Source: JAVBOV01 sp031550205
Lineage (GTDB): Bacteria; Pseudomonadota; Alphaproteobacteria; RF32; CAG-239
Assembly: GCA_031550205.1 (NCBI GenBank)
Contig: JAVBOV010000039.1
Coordinates: 1-53,082, forward strand
Reading direction: 5' to 3'
DNA: 53,082 nt
Position numbers and translations under genes: made by a program. Position 1 is the stretch's first letter, and each line of letters starts with the position of its first letter. The notes under the pieces are model-generated. The model did no database searches and had not been told where the DNA came from. It saw only the letters and a program-made list of their open reading frames with translations. Below are positions 14,402 to 22,688 of the stretch, piece by piece.

Positions 14402-16371
14402 TATAAATTCTTCAAGGCTAATAGTTCTAGTTTTTTGATTTCTTCTCTGTAGATCATGGCTTGTTCGAATTCGAGGTCGGTGGCGGATTGTTTCATTTTT
14501 TTGGTTAGTTCTTTGATTTTCTTTTCTACGTTTTTGACCTCTTCGGGGTTGTCGATTTTTTCAAAGTCCATTTCAGACATATCACGCAGGGTTGAGGAAA
14601 TGCTTTTTTCGATGGTTTTTGGGGTGATGCCGTGCTCTGCGTTAAATTTCAGCTGTTTTTCGCGGCGGCGGCTCGTTTCATCTAAGGCTTCCTGTAAGGA
14701 TTTGGTGATTTTGTCGGCGTATAAGATTACCCTGCCCTCAACGTTGCGGGCGGCGCGGCCTATGGTTTGGACTAATGACCGGGTGGAGCGCAAAAAGCCT
14801 TCTTTGTCTGCGTCTAAAATGGCAACCAGCGAGCATTCGGGAATGTCCAAGCCCTCACGCAGGAGGTTGATGCCGACCAGAACGTCAAACACGCCAAGGC
14901 GCAAATCGCGGATGATTTCTATTCTTTCCAGAGTTTCAATATCGGAGTGCATATAACGCACTTTAATGCCGTTGTCGTTTAAGTATTCGGTTAAATCCTC
15001 GGCCATTTTTTTGGTGAGAGTGGTGACCAAAACGCGTTTGCCTTTGGCTACTACCTGGCGGCATTCGTGCATCAGATTATCTACCTGGTCGCCGGCAGAG
15101 CGGATGATGCAGACCGGGTCGGCAAGGCCGGTGGGGCGGATGACTTGTTCGGCAAAAACGCCGTGACTTTGCTCTAATTCCCAATCTCCGGGGGTGGCGG
15201 AAACAAAAATGCTTTGGCCGCGCATTTTATTCCATTCCTCAAACTTTAAGGGGCGGTTGTCTGTGCAGGAGGGCAGGCGAAAACCATAATCAGACAAGGT
15301 GGTTTTGCGGTTGCGGTCGCCCTTATACATGGCGCCGATTTGGGGGATGGAGATGTGGCTTTCATCTACAAAAACAATGGCGTTTTTGGGAAGATATTCA
15401 AACAATGTGGGCGGCGGCTCGCCGGGGGCGCGGCCGGTTAAAAAGCGCGAATAATTTTCAATGCCTTTGCAGTGGCCGGCGGTTTCCAGCATTTCCAGGT
15501 CGAACTTGGTGCGCTGTTCAAGCCTTTGCGCCTCAAGCAGTTTATTTTCTTTTTTAAACTCTTCCAAGCGCTCTTTGAGTTCTTTTTTGATGCTGACCAT
15601 GGCTTGAGAAAGTGCCGGGCGCGGTGTAACGTAGTGGTTGGCCGGATAAACCATTATCTCTGTTAAATCGGCGGTTTTTTTGCCGGTGAGGCTGTCGAAC
15701 TCATAAATGTCGTCTATCTCATCACCAAAGAAAGAAATGCGCCAAGCGCGGTCTTCGTAGTGAACCGGAAAAATATCCAAAGTGTCGCCCTGCACGCGGA
15801 AGGTGCCGCGGACAAAGTTTTGCTGGTTTCTTTCATATTGCAGCTGGGCAAGGTTTTTATAAACCTCTTTAATGTCAATTTCCTGGCCTTTTTTGATGCC
15901 AAAAGCCATGGAGGAATATGATTCCATGCTGCCCAAACCATAAATGCAGGAAACCGAGGCAACGATGATGACGTCTTTGGCCTCAAGAACATTACGGGTG
16001 GCGCCGTGACGCATGCGGTCGATTTGCTCGTTGATGGCCGAATCTTTTTCAATATAGGTGTCGGTTTTTGGCACATAAGCTTCAGGCTGGTAATAGTCGT
16101 AATATGAAACAAAATATTCCACATTGTTGTTTGGGAAAAATTCTTTCATTTCAGAGTATAGCTGAGCGGCCAGAATTTTGTTGGGAGCCATGATGAGAGC
16201 CGGCCTTCCGGTTTGTTCAATGACTTTGGCCATGGTGAAGGTTTTGCCGGAACCGGTAACGCCTAATAAGACCTGGTTTCTTTCTCCGTTTTTGAGGCCT
16301 TGGCAAAGTTCTTTGATGGCGGTGGGTTGGTCACCGGCCGGTTCAAACTTTGATGTCAGCTTAAACTCCAT
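14401..16371 (-). CDS. uvrB: UvrABC excinuclease subunit B
   Basis: Helicase-like damage-verification subunit of nucleotide excision repair. The 656 residues are typical. Visible motifs: Walker A GVTGSGKT, the DNA-threading beta-hairpin YYDYYQPEAYVP, DESH (Walker B), SATPGDWE, LREGLDIPE, QTIGRAARN, and a C-terminal UVR motif (LEFEQAMIYREEIKKLE) that contacts UvrC. It overlaps the TPR gene upstream and the amidohydrolase-like gene downstream by one base each, so it lies inside the minus-strand run led by flagellar genes. Confidence 0.97.
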   Translation of the reverse strand: MEFKLTSKFEPAGDQPTAIKELCQGLKNGERNQVLLGVTGSGKTFTMAKVIEQTGRPALIMAPNKILAAQLYSEMKEFFPNNNVEYFVSYYDYYQPEAYVPKTDTYIEKDSAINEQIDRMRHGATRNVLEAKDVIIVASVSCIYGLGSMESYSSMAFGIKKGQEIDIKEVYKNLAQLQYERNQQNFVRGTFRVQGDTLDIFPVHYEDRAWRISFFGDEIDDIYEFDSLTGKKTADLTEIMVYPANHYVTPRPALSQAMVSIKKELKERLEEFKKENKLLEAQRLEQRTKFDLEMLETAGHCKGIENYSRFLTGRAPGEPPPTLFEYLPKNAIVFVDESHISIPQIGAMYKGDRNRKTTLSDYGFRLPSCTDNRPLKFEEWNKMRGQSIFVSATPGDWELEQSHGVFAEQVIRPTGLADPVCIIRSAGDQVDNLMHECRQVVAKGKRVLVTTLTKKMAEDLTEYLNDNGIKVRYMHSDIETLERIEIIRDLRLGVFDVLVGINLLREGLDIPECSLVAILDADKEGFLRSTRSLVQTIGRAARNVEGRVILYADKITKSLQEALDETSRRREKQLKFNAEHGITPKTIEKSISSTLRDMSEMDFEKIDNPEEVKNVEKKIKELTKKMKQSATDLEFEQAMIYREEIKKLELLALKNL

Positions 16372-18848
16372 TAAATCTTCTTATCAAATTTTAGAGAATC
16401 GGTATAAATTTTGGAAAACTGGCTGAAAGACTTAATCTCATCAATAGATTGGTTGATATCATTCATGTCAATTTTATCGCTTTCCAGCTTGTTGGTTAAG
16501 ATGTTGAATGTGCTTTGATATTTGGTGTTCTCAAAATATGGCATAAATTTGTTTCTGATTCTGACAATGACGGTTTCGCGGCCGGATTTTTTGAGTGCGG
16601 TTATCCAGTCCAAGATTAAATTTACCTGCTCAAGGCTCAAAGGTTTTCCCGGCTCAGGCTTATCAATCAGATATTTGATGTTGTCGGCAACATCTGCCCA
16701 TCTTTCAGCCGTCCAATATATTTCCGATTTCAGGAGGACGGCGTTTTTGCTATAGTCATTTTCAATTAAGGCCAGAGCTTCGTCGGTGTGGTCGAGGTTG
16801 GAAAGAGCCTTGGCGCGGATAATTTTGCGGTGAGCCGTTGTGGTTTCCGGAAGATTTTTGCTTTCGGTTTCATCCAAGACATCAAGAGCTTCTTTGTTTA
16901 GTCCCAAGAAAAGGTCGATTAAGGCCATGCGGGCGCCAATGCGGGCTTTTTCAACCGGATTAAGCTTGCCGGACTTTAATTGGTTGGTGAGAACCATGGA
17001 TGCACGTTCAAGCAAGTCTACCGCAACCAGACGGTCAGCCAGATTTTGGGCAATTTGGGCATATTTTTTACTTTGCGGGGCCAGCCATTCAAAATCGCGG
17101 TACAGGGAAATTGATTTTAAGGGAGACATGGCGTCTGCCTGATTATAGAGGTAAATATCTTCAAAAAGACCAACCATCTTTTCATTGATTTCAGCCGCTT
17201 TTTCGTTGCTGGTCAGCATTAAGGCAACGTTCATGGATTTAAGAGCGTTGTAATAGTCGCCGTTGGATTTATAAAGATCAGAAAGATTTTCCAGCAGAGT
17301 GATTTTGAACTTTTTTTCTCCCCAGGCATATCTGACCTTTTCAAGTTCGGCAATGGAGGCCGCAACAGGCAGGTTGATGTTGTATTCAAGCATGGCGGCT
17401 TTGAAACGGGCCATGGAGGAATATTTGCGGTCTTTGGAAGCAGCAGCTTTTTTATATTCTTTCAGGGCGTTGCGCGGATATCCCTGAAGGAAGAGCTTTT
17501 CCGCAGTATAATAGTCTATCAGCGGCTGGTTTTTGTTGTTGGTGTTGGTGCTTTTTAAGATATCGATAAAATTTTGGGCGGTCATATCATCTAGCGCGTT
17601 TAAGGCAGCTTCCACGCCGACAACGGCAACCTTTTCCTTAATGCGGTCGGGGTAGCCTTTGATTACAAAGATAAAAGACTGGATGATGGCGTTGTTTTCA
17701 GGCTTTGCTTCCAAGGCGGAATCGGAAAGGGCTTTCCAGAAAATGGCTTCATTATAGGTGGCAAGTTCTTCATAAGAAAACTCTTCGGAGGCTTCAAAAT
17801 ATTGCCGGTTTAAAAAGTATGCCACACCCTTAAGACCATGAAATTTTTCCATCATTGTTATCGGCGATTTTCTTTTTTCAAGCTCTTTTAATTGGGCTAA
17901 TGCTTCAGCGCCGAGGCCCTTGCCGATATAATAGCGAGCCAGCTCAAAATTTGCCTCGTTTTCCTGTTCAGGGGTGCCGGCGGACAGAATGTTTTGCTTA
18001 AGCCTGTCGATAACATCCAAGAACTTTTGATTCAAAAGCTCGCCGGGAATTTCGCGGCTTAAGGTGCTGATTTCGTCTGAGGTTTGCGAAAGCATTTCTC
18101 TTCTTTTTAAAAGCTCGATATTGGGAGAAATGTTAAGGCCTCTGGATGCAGAGTTTATGGTGATGCCGGTGTTGCCGCGGCTGAAGACTAAATCTCCGGC
18201 ATTGGGGATGATGACCGCGCCTTGCAAAGCTTCTAAAAATTCAACATCGGGATAAGAATATGACGAGGGAATGCGCAAGTTTACTTCATTGGTGGTGGCA
18301 ACCACAACGCTGTCTCCGATATCGGGGTCGATAAAAGACACAATGTTGCCGCTGGAGGCGGTGGGGATGAAAAGATATGGTTCGTTGACGCTGTTGGTTT
18401 GCATTGAGATGTCAAGAAAAGCACTGTAAGTGTCGATTTTTTGGCGGGAAAGGTCTACAATCCAGAGGAGGCCTTCCTTACGCAAAGAGACATTCACTCC
18501 GGGTTTTGGGGTCAGCCTTAAGAGGGTGGCTTTGGAGTGAGGAATTTGGATGAGGTTTGAGGCAAGCTCTGCAACATCTTTGGAAAGAGCAGGTATGTCA
18601 AGGTTTTGTTTTTGGTCAAAGACAACCCATAAGTGGCCGTTGCGAAGAAAAGCGGACATGCTGACCGGGTCGTTCCAGGAAAAAGCAATGCTGCCGATGG
18701 AGGCATGGGGAGACATGGTTAAGGCTTCAGGTTTGGCTTCAGCCGTTTGAGCATTTGAAAAACGGGCGGAGAAAACCAAACAAAACACCGCAAGGCACAG
18801 CCTTAGGGCTTTAAGATAAAAAGATGTTTTGTTCAGCGCTTTTAACAT
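16371..18848 (-). CDS. exported TPR-repeat protein of the flagellar cluster
   Basis: 825 residues with a signal peptide (hydrophobic core LALRLCLAVFCLVFSARFSNAQT region, about 10-35). Residues about 40-260 form a beta-rich N-terminal region (WVVFDQKQNLDIPAL, LWIVDLSRQK). From about 290 onward there are helical tetratricopeptide-like repeats (ANFELARYYIGKGLGAEAL, YYNALKSMNVALML). Similar large TPR proteins follow motE and fliM in Alphaproteobacteria. Start codon and motE stop are contiguous. Probably periplasmic; exact role unknown. Confidence 0.75.
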   Translation of the reverse strand: MLKALNKTSFYLKALRLCLAVFCLVFSARFSNAQTAEAKPEALTMSPHASIGSIAFSWNDPVSMSAFLRNGHLWVVFDQKQNLDIPALSKDVAELASNLIQIPHSKATLLRLTPKPGVNVSLRKEGLLWIVDLSRQKIDTYSAFLDISMQTNSVNEPYLFIPTASSGNIVSFIDPDIGDSVVVATTNEVNLRIPSSYSYPDVEFLEALQGAVIIPNAGDLVFSRGNTGITINSASRGLNISPNIELLKRREMLSQTSDEISTLSREIPGELLNQKFLDVIDRLKQNILSAGTPEQENEANFELARYYIGKGLGAEALAQLKELEKRKSPITMMEKFHGLKGVAYFLNRQYFEASEEFSYEELATYNEAIFWKALSDSALEAKPENNAIIQSFIFVIKGYPDRIKEKVAVVGVEAALNALDDMTAQNFIDILKSTNTNNKNQPLIDYYTAEKLFLQGYPRNALKEYKKAAASKDRKYSSMARFKAAMLEYNINLPVAASIAELEKVRYAWGEKKFKITLLENLSDLYKSNGDYYNALKSMNVALMLTSNEKAAEINEKMVGLFEDIYLYNQADAMSPLKSISLYRDFEWLAPQSKKYAQIAQNLADRLVAVDLLERASMVLTNQLKSGKLNPVEKARIGARMALIDLFLGLNKEALDVLDETESKNLPETTTAHRKIIRAKALSNLDHTDEALALIENDYSKNAVLLKSEIYWTAERWADVADNIKYLIDKPEPGKPLSLEQVNLILDWITALKKSGRETVIVRIRNKFMPYFENTKYQSTFNILTNKLESDKIDMNDINQSIDEIKSFSQFSKIYTDSLKFDKKI

Positions 18849-19502
18849 TTAAAAGTTGTTACCCATAAGTTCATCGGTTATGACTTTGGCTTTGCTTTCC
18901 TGCATTTGAGATAAAATGGCGGAAGAAGTTGACGGCTTCATGTCTTTAATCAGCGAGACAACGATATCGGTATCCAATGTGTTGAAAATGCGAGCGGCGT
19001 CTTTGGGCTTCATGGTGGAATATACTTTGATTAAGGAGTTGATTTTTTCTCTTTCTTTTTCATTATATTCCTGAACCAGAGATTTAAGCTCATTGCGGTA
19101 GGCCTCAAGCTGGTCGAGCTTTTTATCAATTTCGGCTTCGGCAACTTTAAGCTGCACAGCTTTGCGGTCAATTTCTTTGCTTCTGAAGTCCAGGGCCTCT
19201 CTTCTTTCGGCAAGTTCCTGCAGAATTAAGACTTCAGACTGGGTGAAGGTATCCGGCTTTTTTGGGGTTTCTCCGGCAGGGGCTTCAGTGCTGACGGAAT
19301 CGGCGGTTTCCAAAACCTTATCAAGCTCCTGAATTTCTTTCTCAGTTTCGTTTTGGGCATAGGCCTTGCTTTGAGAGAGGGTTATGACCCGGCCGGTTTG
19401 GTTTTTAACCGCGTCAAAAACATTATGAACCTTAACGGACAAGGTTAAGGCGGCAATAAAAATGAAGATGGGGATTAGTCTGATTTTTTTAATTTTCAAC
19501 AT
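18849..19502 (-). CDS. motE: MotE-like flagellar motor chaperone
   Basis: 217 residues: an N-terminal membrane or signal segment (IRLIPIFIFIAALTLSV), a long coiled coil (about 75-150, LAERREALDFRSKEIDRKA and on), and a C-terminal domain similar to the MgtE N-domain (YSTMKPKDAARIFNTLDTDIVVSLIKDMKPSTSSAILSQM). This is the layout of MotE, described as a periplasmic chaperone of MotC in rhizobia. It lies between the DUF6468 gene and the TPR gene. Confidence 0.8.
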   Translation of the reverse strand: MLKIKKIRLIPIFIFIAALTLSVKVHNVFDAVKNQTGRVITLSQSKAYAQNETEKEIQELDKVLETADSVSTEAPAGETPKKPDTFTQSEVLILQELAERREALDFRSKEIDRKAVQLKVAEAEIDKKLDQLEAYRNELKSLVQEYNEKEREKINSLIKVYSTMKPKDAARIFNTLDTDIVVSLIKDMKPSTSSAILSQMQESKAKVITDELMGNNF

Positions 19503-19511
19503 TTAAATACC

Positions 19512-19958
19512 TTACTTGATTGATCTTAACGCTTTTAATAGTTCCATTTCAGCCAGAGCACGTTCATCGGCCACCGTGTCTTTTTTATCGGCCGGAGCAG
19601 GGGCGGCAGGGCTGCCAGGAGCCGGCTTAAGACTGCGGGTGTCGCTGATGATGCCTTCCAGACGGTTAGCCAGGCCGTCGGCTCTTTGATTGATGAACAT
19701 GAGGTCGTCTTTTAAGGTTTTGGCGCTGGAAACAACTTCTTTTAAGCCTTCGGAAGAGTTTTCGGTGATGTTTTTGAGCTTGGGAATGGAGTTCTCGGCC
19801 TTGAAAGTGGCTTCGTTTAGGCTGGCTATCAGCTTGCCGAGAGAGTTTTGGGAAGCGCGCAGCGCATTGAGGCTTTTGTTTAGGCGATAAACATAAATGA
19901 TGGTGGGAACCAATAAAAAAATGATGGTCAGGTTGGTGAAAAGCTCAAAGTTATCCAT
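19512..19958 (-). CDS. DUF6468-type flagellar-cluster membrane protein
   Basis: 148 residues from MDNFELFTNLTII. I choose this ATG because AAGGAAAGG lies about ten bases upstream and it overlaps the fliM stop by eight bases (ATGGATAA); a longer frame would sit deep in fliM. One membrane segment (about 5-22) is followed by a coiled-coil-like region (SLNALRASQNSLGKLIAS and on) and a Pro/Ala-rich linker. It corresponds to the small DUF6468 protein regularly found between fliM and motE in Alphaproteobacteria. Function not established. Confidence 0.7.
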   Translation of the reverse strand: MDNFELFTNLTIIFLLVPTIIYVYRLNKSLNALRASQNSLGKLIASLNEATFKAENSIPKLKNITENSSEGLKEVVSSAKTLKDDLMFINQRADGLANRLEGIISDTRSLKPAPGSPAAPAPADKKDTVADERALAEMELLKALRSIK

Positions 19959-20901
19959 TGTTTTCAGCCTTTCCTTTAACCTTGATGACAACCGAGCTGC
20001 CTTTGCGGCCCATGGAGCCGCTTAAGAGAGGAATGTCTCCGCAGATGAGGTTGATGTCTTCATCAGGGAACATGTCGAGCTCAAAAAACGAGCCTTTCTG
20101 CCAGTTGACCACATCATGCAGTTTGATCATTTTTTCTTTTAAGATGGCTTTGATTTCAACGTCGGTTTCCCAGAGCTCTTCAATGAGGTGGTTTTCCCAG
20201 ATGGTGTCGCGGCCGTAGCGTTCACCCATGAACATTTGCAGCAAAAGTTCGCGGATGGGCTCAAGGGTGGCATATGGAATCATGAGGTCTACTTTGCCGC
20301 CGCGGTCTTCCATGTCTATGCGCAGGCGGGCGACGATAACCGCGTTGGAAAGACGGGTGATGGTGGCAAAACGGGGGTTGGTTTCCAAACGGTCATATGA
20401 AAAGTGGACGGAGGTGATGGGGTCAAAGGCGGTGGAGAGGTCTGCCAGAAGCAGTTCTATCATATCTTTGACCAAGGTAAGTTCAATGGTGGTGTAGGGG
20501 CGGCCCTCAATGCGCATGGCGGCGGTGCCGCGGCGTCCGCCCAAGAGAACGTCAACAATGGAATATACCAAAGAGCTGTCGACGGACAAAATGCCGAAGT
20601 TGTCCCATTCATCGGCTTTGAAAACGGCCAAAAGAGTGGGCAGAGTGAGAGAATCGACATATTCTCCGAAGCGCATGGATTCAATGCTTTCCAAAGACAC
20701 TTCGACGTTGTCTTGGGTGAAGTTTCTGAAAGAGGTTGCCATCATTCTGATGAGGCGGTCAAAAACGATGTCGAGCATGGGAAGACGTTCATAAGAAACC
20801 ATGGCGGAGTTTAAGATGGCTCTGACCCCGGTTTTCACACCTTCATCCTGGGGTTCTGCAGCGGCATCTTGGGCGGCGGTTTTTTTCTCTTCTTCTGTCA
20901 C
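19951..20901 (-). CDS. fliM: flagellar motor switch protein FliM
   Basis: C-ring component that binds phospho-CheY and sets rotation direction. 316 residues: MLDIVFDRLIRMMATSFRNF, the CheC-like middle domain with VVDVLLGGRRG-type GGxxG motif (SIVDVLLGGRRG), and a C-terminal SpoA domain (DVEIKAILKEKMIKLHDVVNWQKG ... PLLSGSMGRKGSSVVIKV in blocks). The canonical N-terminal CheY-binding peptide is not obvious; the first 25 residues are acidic and Lys-rich. It follows fliL after 12 bases. Confidence 0.93.
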   Translation of the reverse strand: MTEEEKKTAAQDAAAEPQDEGVKTGVRAILNSAMVSYERLPMLDIVFDRLIRMMATSFRNFTQDNVEVSLESIESMRFGEYVDSLTLPTLLAVFKADEWDNFGILSVDSSLVYSIVDVLLGGRRGTAAMRIEGRPYTTIELTLVKDMIELLLADLSTAFDPITSVHFSYDRLETNPRFATITRLSNAVIVARLRIDMEDRGGKVDLMIPYATLEPIRELLLQMFMGERYGRDTIWENHLIEELWETDVEIKAILKEKMIKLHDVVNWQKGSFFELDMFPDEDINLICGDIPLLSGSMGRKGSSVVIKVKGKAENNG

Positions 20902-20913
20902 GTTGTTAAATCC

Positions 20914-21510
20914 TTATTTTTTGGTTTCAATCTCAAAACCTTTGAAACTGATTGAGGTTACGGCAATGGGGTCAGTTACGAGGTTAATGCAATAGAGCAG
21001 TTCTTGTTTAAGCCAGTAAAAATCTTCAGAATCGTTTAATTCTTCAGCAACCAGGTCAATGGTGTGAGAAATTATGACGTCGTTTATTTGGGCGGTTAAG
21101 CCTTCAATAACGGGAATATCCTGAACTTTGCTCAGTTCCAGGCTTATTCTCATCTTGAGGGTTTTGGGCGTGCCGATGGCACTGGTTATGTGAACGCTGA
21201 TTTCCGGCAGGTCATAAAAAATGAGGGACGAGGTTTTGCCGGAATCTTTGCCGGGTTTTTCAACGATGCTGTAGTTTTTATCAACATTTGATTTGAGCTT
21301 GCTGTTGTAAATGGTGAAAAAGCTGACAGCCACGCCGATAACGATAAGGACTGGAACTAAGATTAACAGCAGTTTTTTGCGGTTGATTTTAGGTGCGGCA
21401 TTTTCATCGGCGCCGTCTTCAGCACCGAAGTCTTTGTCAAGATCCTTGCCTTTTTTGGCAGGCTTGGCAGAGATTTCATCGTCTTCTTCTTCAATGTTCT
21501 TTTTGGCCAT
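20914..21510 (-). CDS. fliL: flagellar basal-body-associated protein FliL
   Basis: 198 residues: a charged cytoplasmic N-terminus (about 1-43), one membrane segment (KLLLILVPVLIVIGVAVSFF), and a periplasmic domain (LPEISVHITSAIGTPKTLKMRISLEL ... ISFKGFEIETKK in blocks). This is the FliL layout; the protein surrounds the stator in the motor. The N-terminal part is longer than in enterobacteria, as in other Alphaproteobacteria. First gene of the minus-strand fliL-fliM-DUF6468-motE-TPR-uvrB run. Confidence 0.9.
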   Translation of the reverse strand: MAKKNIEEEDDEISAKPAKKGKDLDKDFGAEDGADENAAPKINRKKLLLILVPVLIVIGVAVSFFTIYNSKLKSNVDKNYSIVEKPGKDSGKTSSLIFYDLPEISVHITSAIGTPKTLKMRISLELSKVQDIPVIEGLTAQINDVIISHTIDLVAEELNDSEDFYWLKQELLYCINLVTDPIAVTSISFKGFEIETKK

Positions 21511-21929
21511 TGTGTATCCCTAACTTTGACCCTCCCTACCCTCCCTTGAAAAGGAGGGAATTAAGGAAGTTTTCCCCATTTAACTTTGCATATTTTACAG
21601 AAATAATTTGTTTTATGGAAACACAAAAACAAAGTTATCAAGAATTCAGTAGTCGGTAGTCAGTAGTCGGTGGGTGAGCATTAACGTTTAATTATTTATT
21701 TTTGGGTATAAAGATTCAGATGAGATTGCCGCGGCAGCAAAGCCGCCTCGCAATGACAGTTGTTTTTGTGGGTTTTGTCCATTGTTACAATCGTGTGAAC
21801 TTTTGGGATTTCGGCGGTTTTGAGCTTTGGGCGGAAGGTTTTTTGTGATAGGCTTGAAGATAGGGTATAAGGATGGGTTTTCACCCCCATCCGGCCTCCC
21901 TCATCAGGGGGGAGGGAAAAGAGGAAGAA
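21511..21929. repeat. gene-free stretch: repeats and divergent promoter region
   Basis: Contains a CCTCCC/GGGAGG hairpin (21530-21562), a short run of the GTAGTCR heptamer (about 21645-21675), a family A palindrome (21721-21759) and a family B palindrome with its leader (about 21866-21920). Promoters for fliL (minus) and the pilin-like gene (plus) must lie here, but I cannot place them with confidence. Confidence 0.65.
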
Positions 21930-22607
21930 ATGTATATTTGGATTGTGTTGGTAACATTTATTGTGGCGTTGACCGGTTTTAATCTGGCTTTCAGGGCAGA
22001 TATTGCCGAAGTTACCACCGAGCCAATGGCGGAAGCGGTTATTTTCAAAATATGGTCTCAACAGACGGCTGCCAGCAGATTTATTTTTGACCATACTCCG
22101 CCGACCAACGGGCTGACAGAAATTGCTTATGTGGAAGGCGTGCTGGATTTTGACGATTTGGAGCAATATTTGCCTTACGGATATACGGAGACGGCGGCAA
22201 ACGAATATACCAGCTATATTTATTGCATGGACAAGGAAAGTGCGGATTTGAGTGTGGGCGTGCCTTGTAATGACCCGCAGGCGGTCAGATATTTGGCAAC
22301 CTACGGCTGCGTGCCCTTAAAGTGGAGAAATTTTAATACGGGAAGGCCGAAGGCGGCGCTTCTGAAGGCAATTTATAAGAAGGTTAAAAAAGACAGCGAT
22401 ATCGGGTTTGCAAATGAGCTGGCGGCAGATGAAGCGGCCAATGCAATCGGGTCTTCGTGGTCGATTTACGGGCTTGGCAGAAGAGGCTCGCCGATACCGG
22501 AATATATTGTCAGTGCCGGCGGAGAGGGAAGTTTTAAGGCAACGTGCGTGGATGATAGAGAGGCGTGTCCATATTGCATGATATACATTACGCCGTTTTA
22601 TAAGTGA
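21930..22607 (+). CDS. minor-pilin-like membrane-anchored protein
   Basis: 225 residues from MYIWIVLVTFIVALTG; GAGGAAGAA lies just upstream, and the longer frame starts inside a repeat. One N-terminal hydrophobic helix is followed by a Cys-containing domain. The segment DLEQYLPYGYTE matches HLSEYLPYGFLD in the next, much larger protein, so the two share a pilin-like region. Five or more Cys (YIYCMD, VPCND, YGCVPL, ATCVDDREACPYCM) suggest disulfides. Likely part of a type IV pilus or pseudopilus tip; unproven. Confidence 0.6.
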   Translation: MYIWIVLVTFIVALTGFNLAFRADIAEVTTEPMAEAVIFKIWSQQTAASRFIFDHTPPTNGLTEIAYVEGVLDFDDLEQYLPYGYTETAANEYTSYIYCMDKESADLSVGVPCNDPQAVRYLATYGCVPLKWRNFNTGRPKAALLKAIYKKVKKDSDIGFANELAADEAANAIGSSWSIYGLGRRGSPIPEYIVSAGGEGSFKATCVDDREACPYCMIYITPFYK

Positions 22608-22608
22608 T

Positions 22609-22675
22609 AAGGATGAATGTTTGATTAAACCCATCCCGACCTTCCCTTAAAATTAAGGGAAGGAGAGGTGGAGAG
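22609..22675. repeat. family B palindrome between the two pilin-like genes
   Basis: 'aaggatgaatgtttgattaaa' leader followed by CCCATCCCGACCTTCCC and GGGAAGGAGAGG. It separates the two pilin-like genes and ends just before the Shine-Dalgarno sequence of the second. Confidence 0.7.
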
Positions 22676-22688
22676 AAGGAGAAGGGTT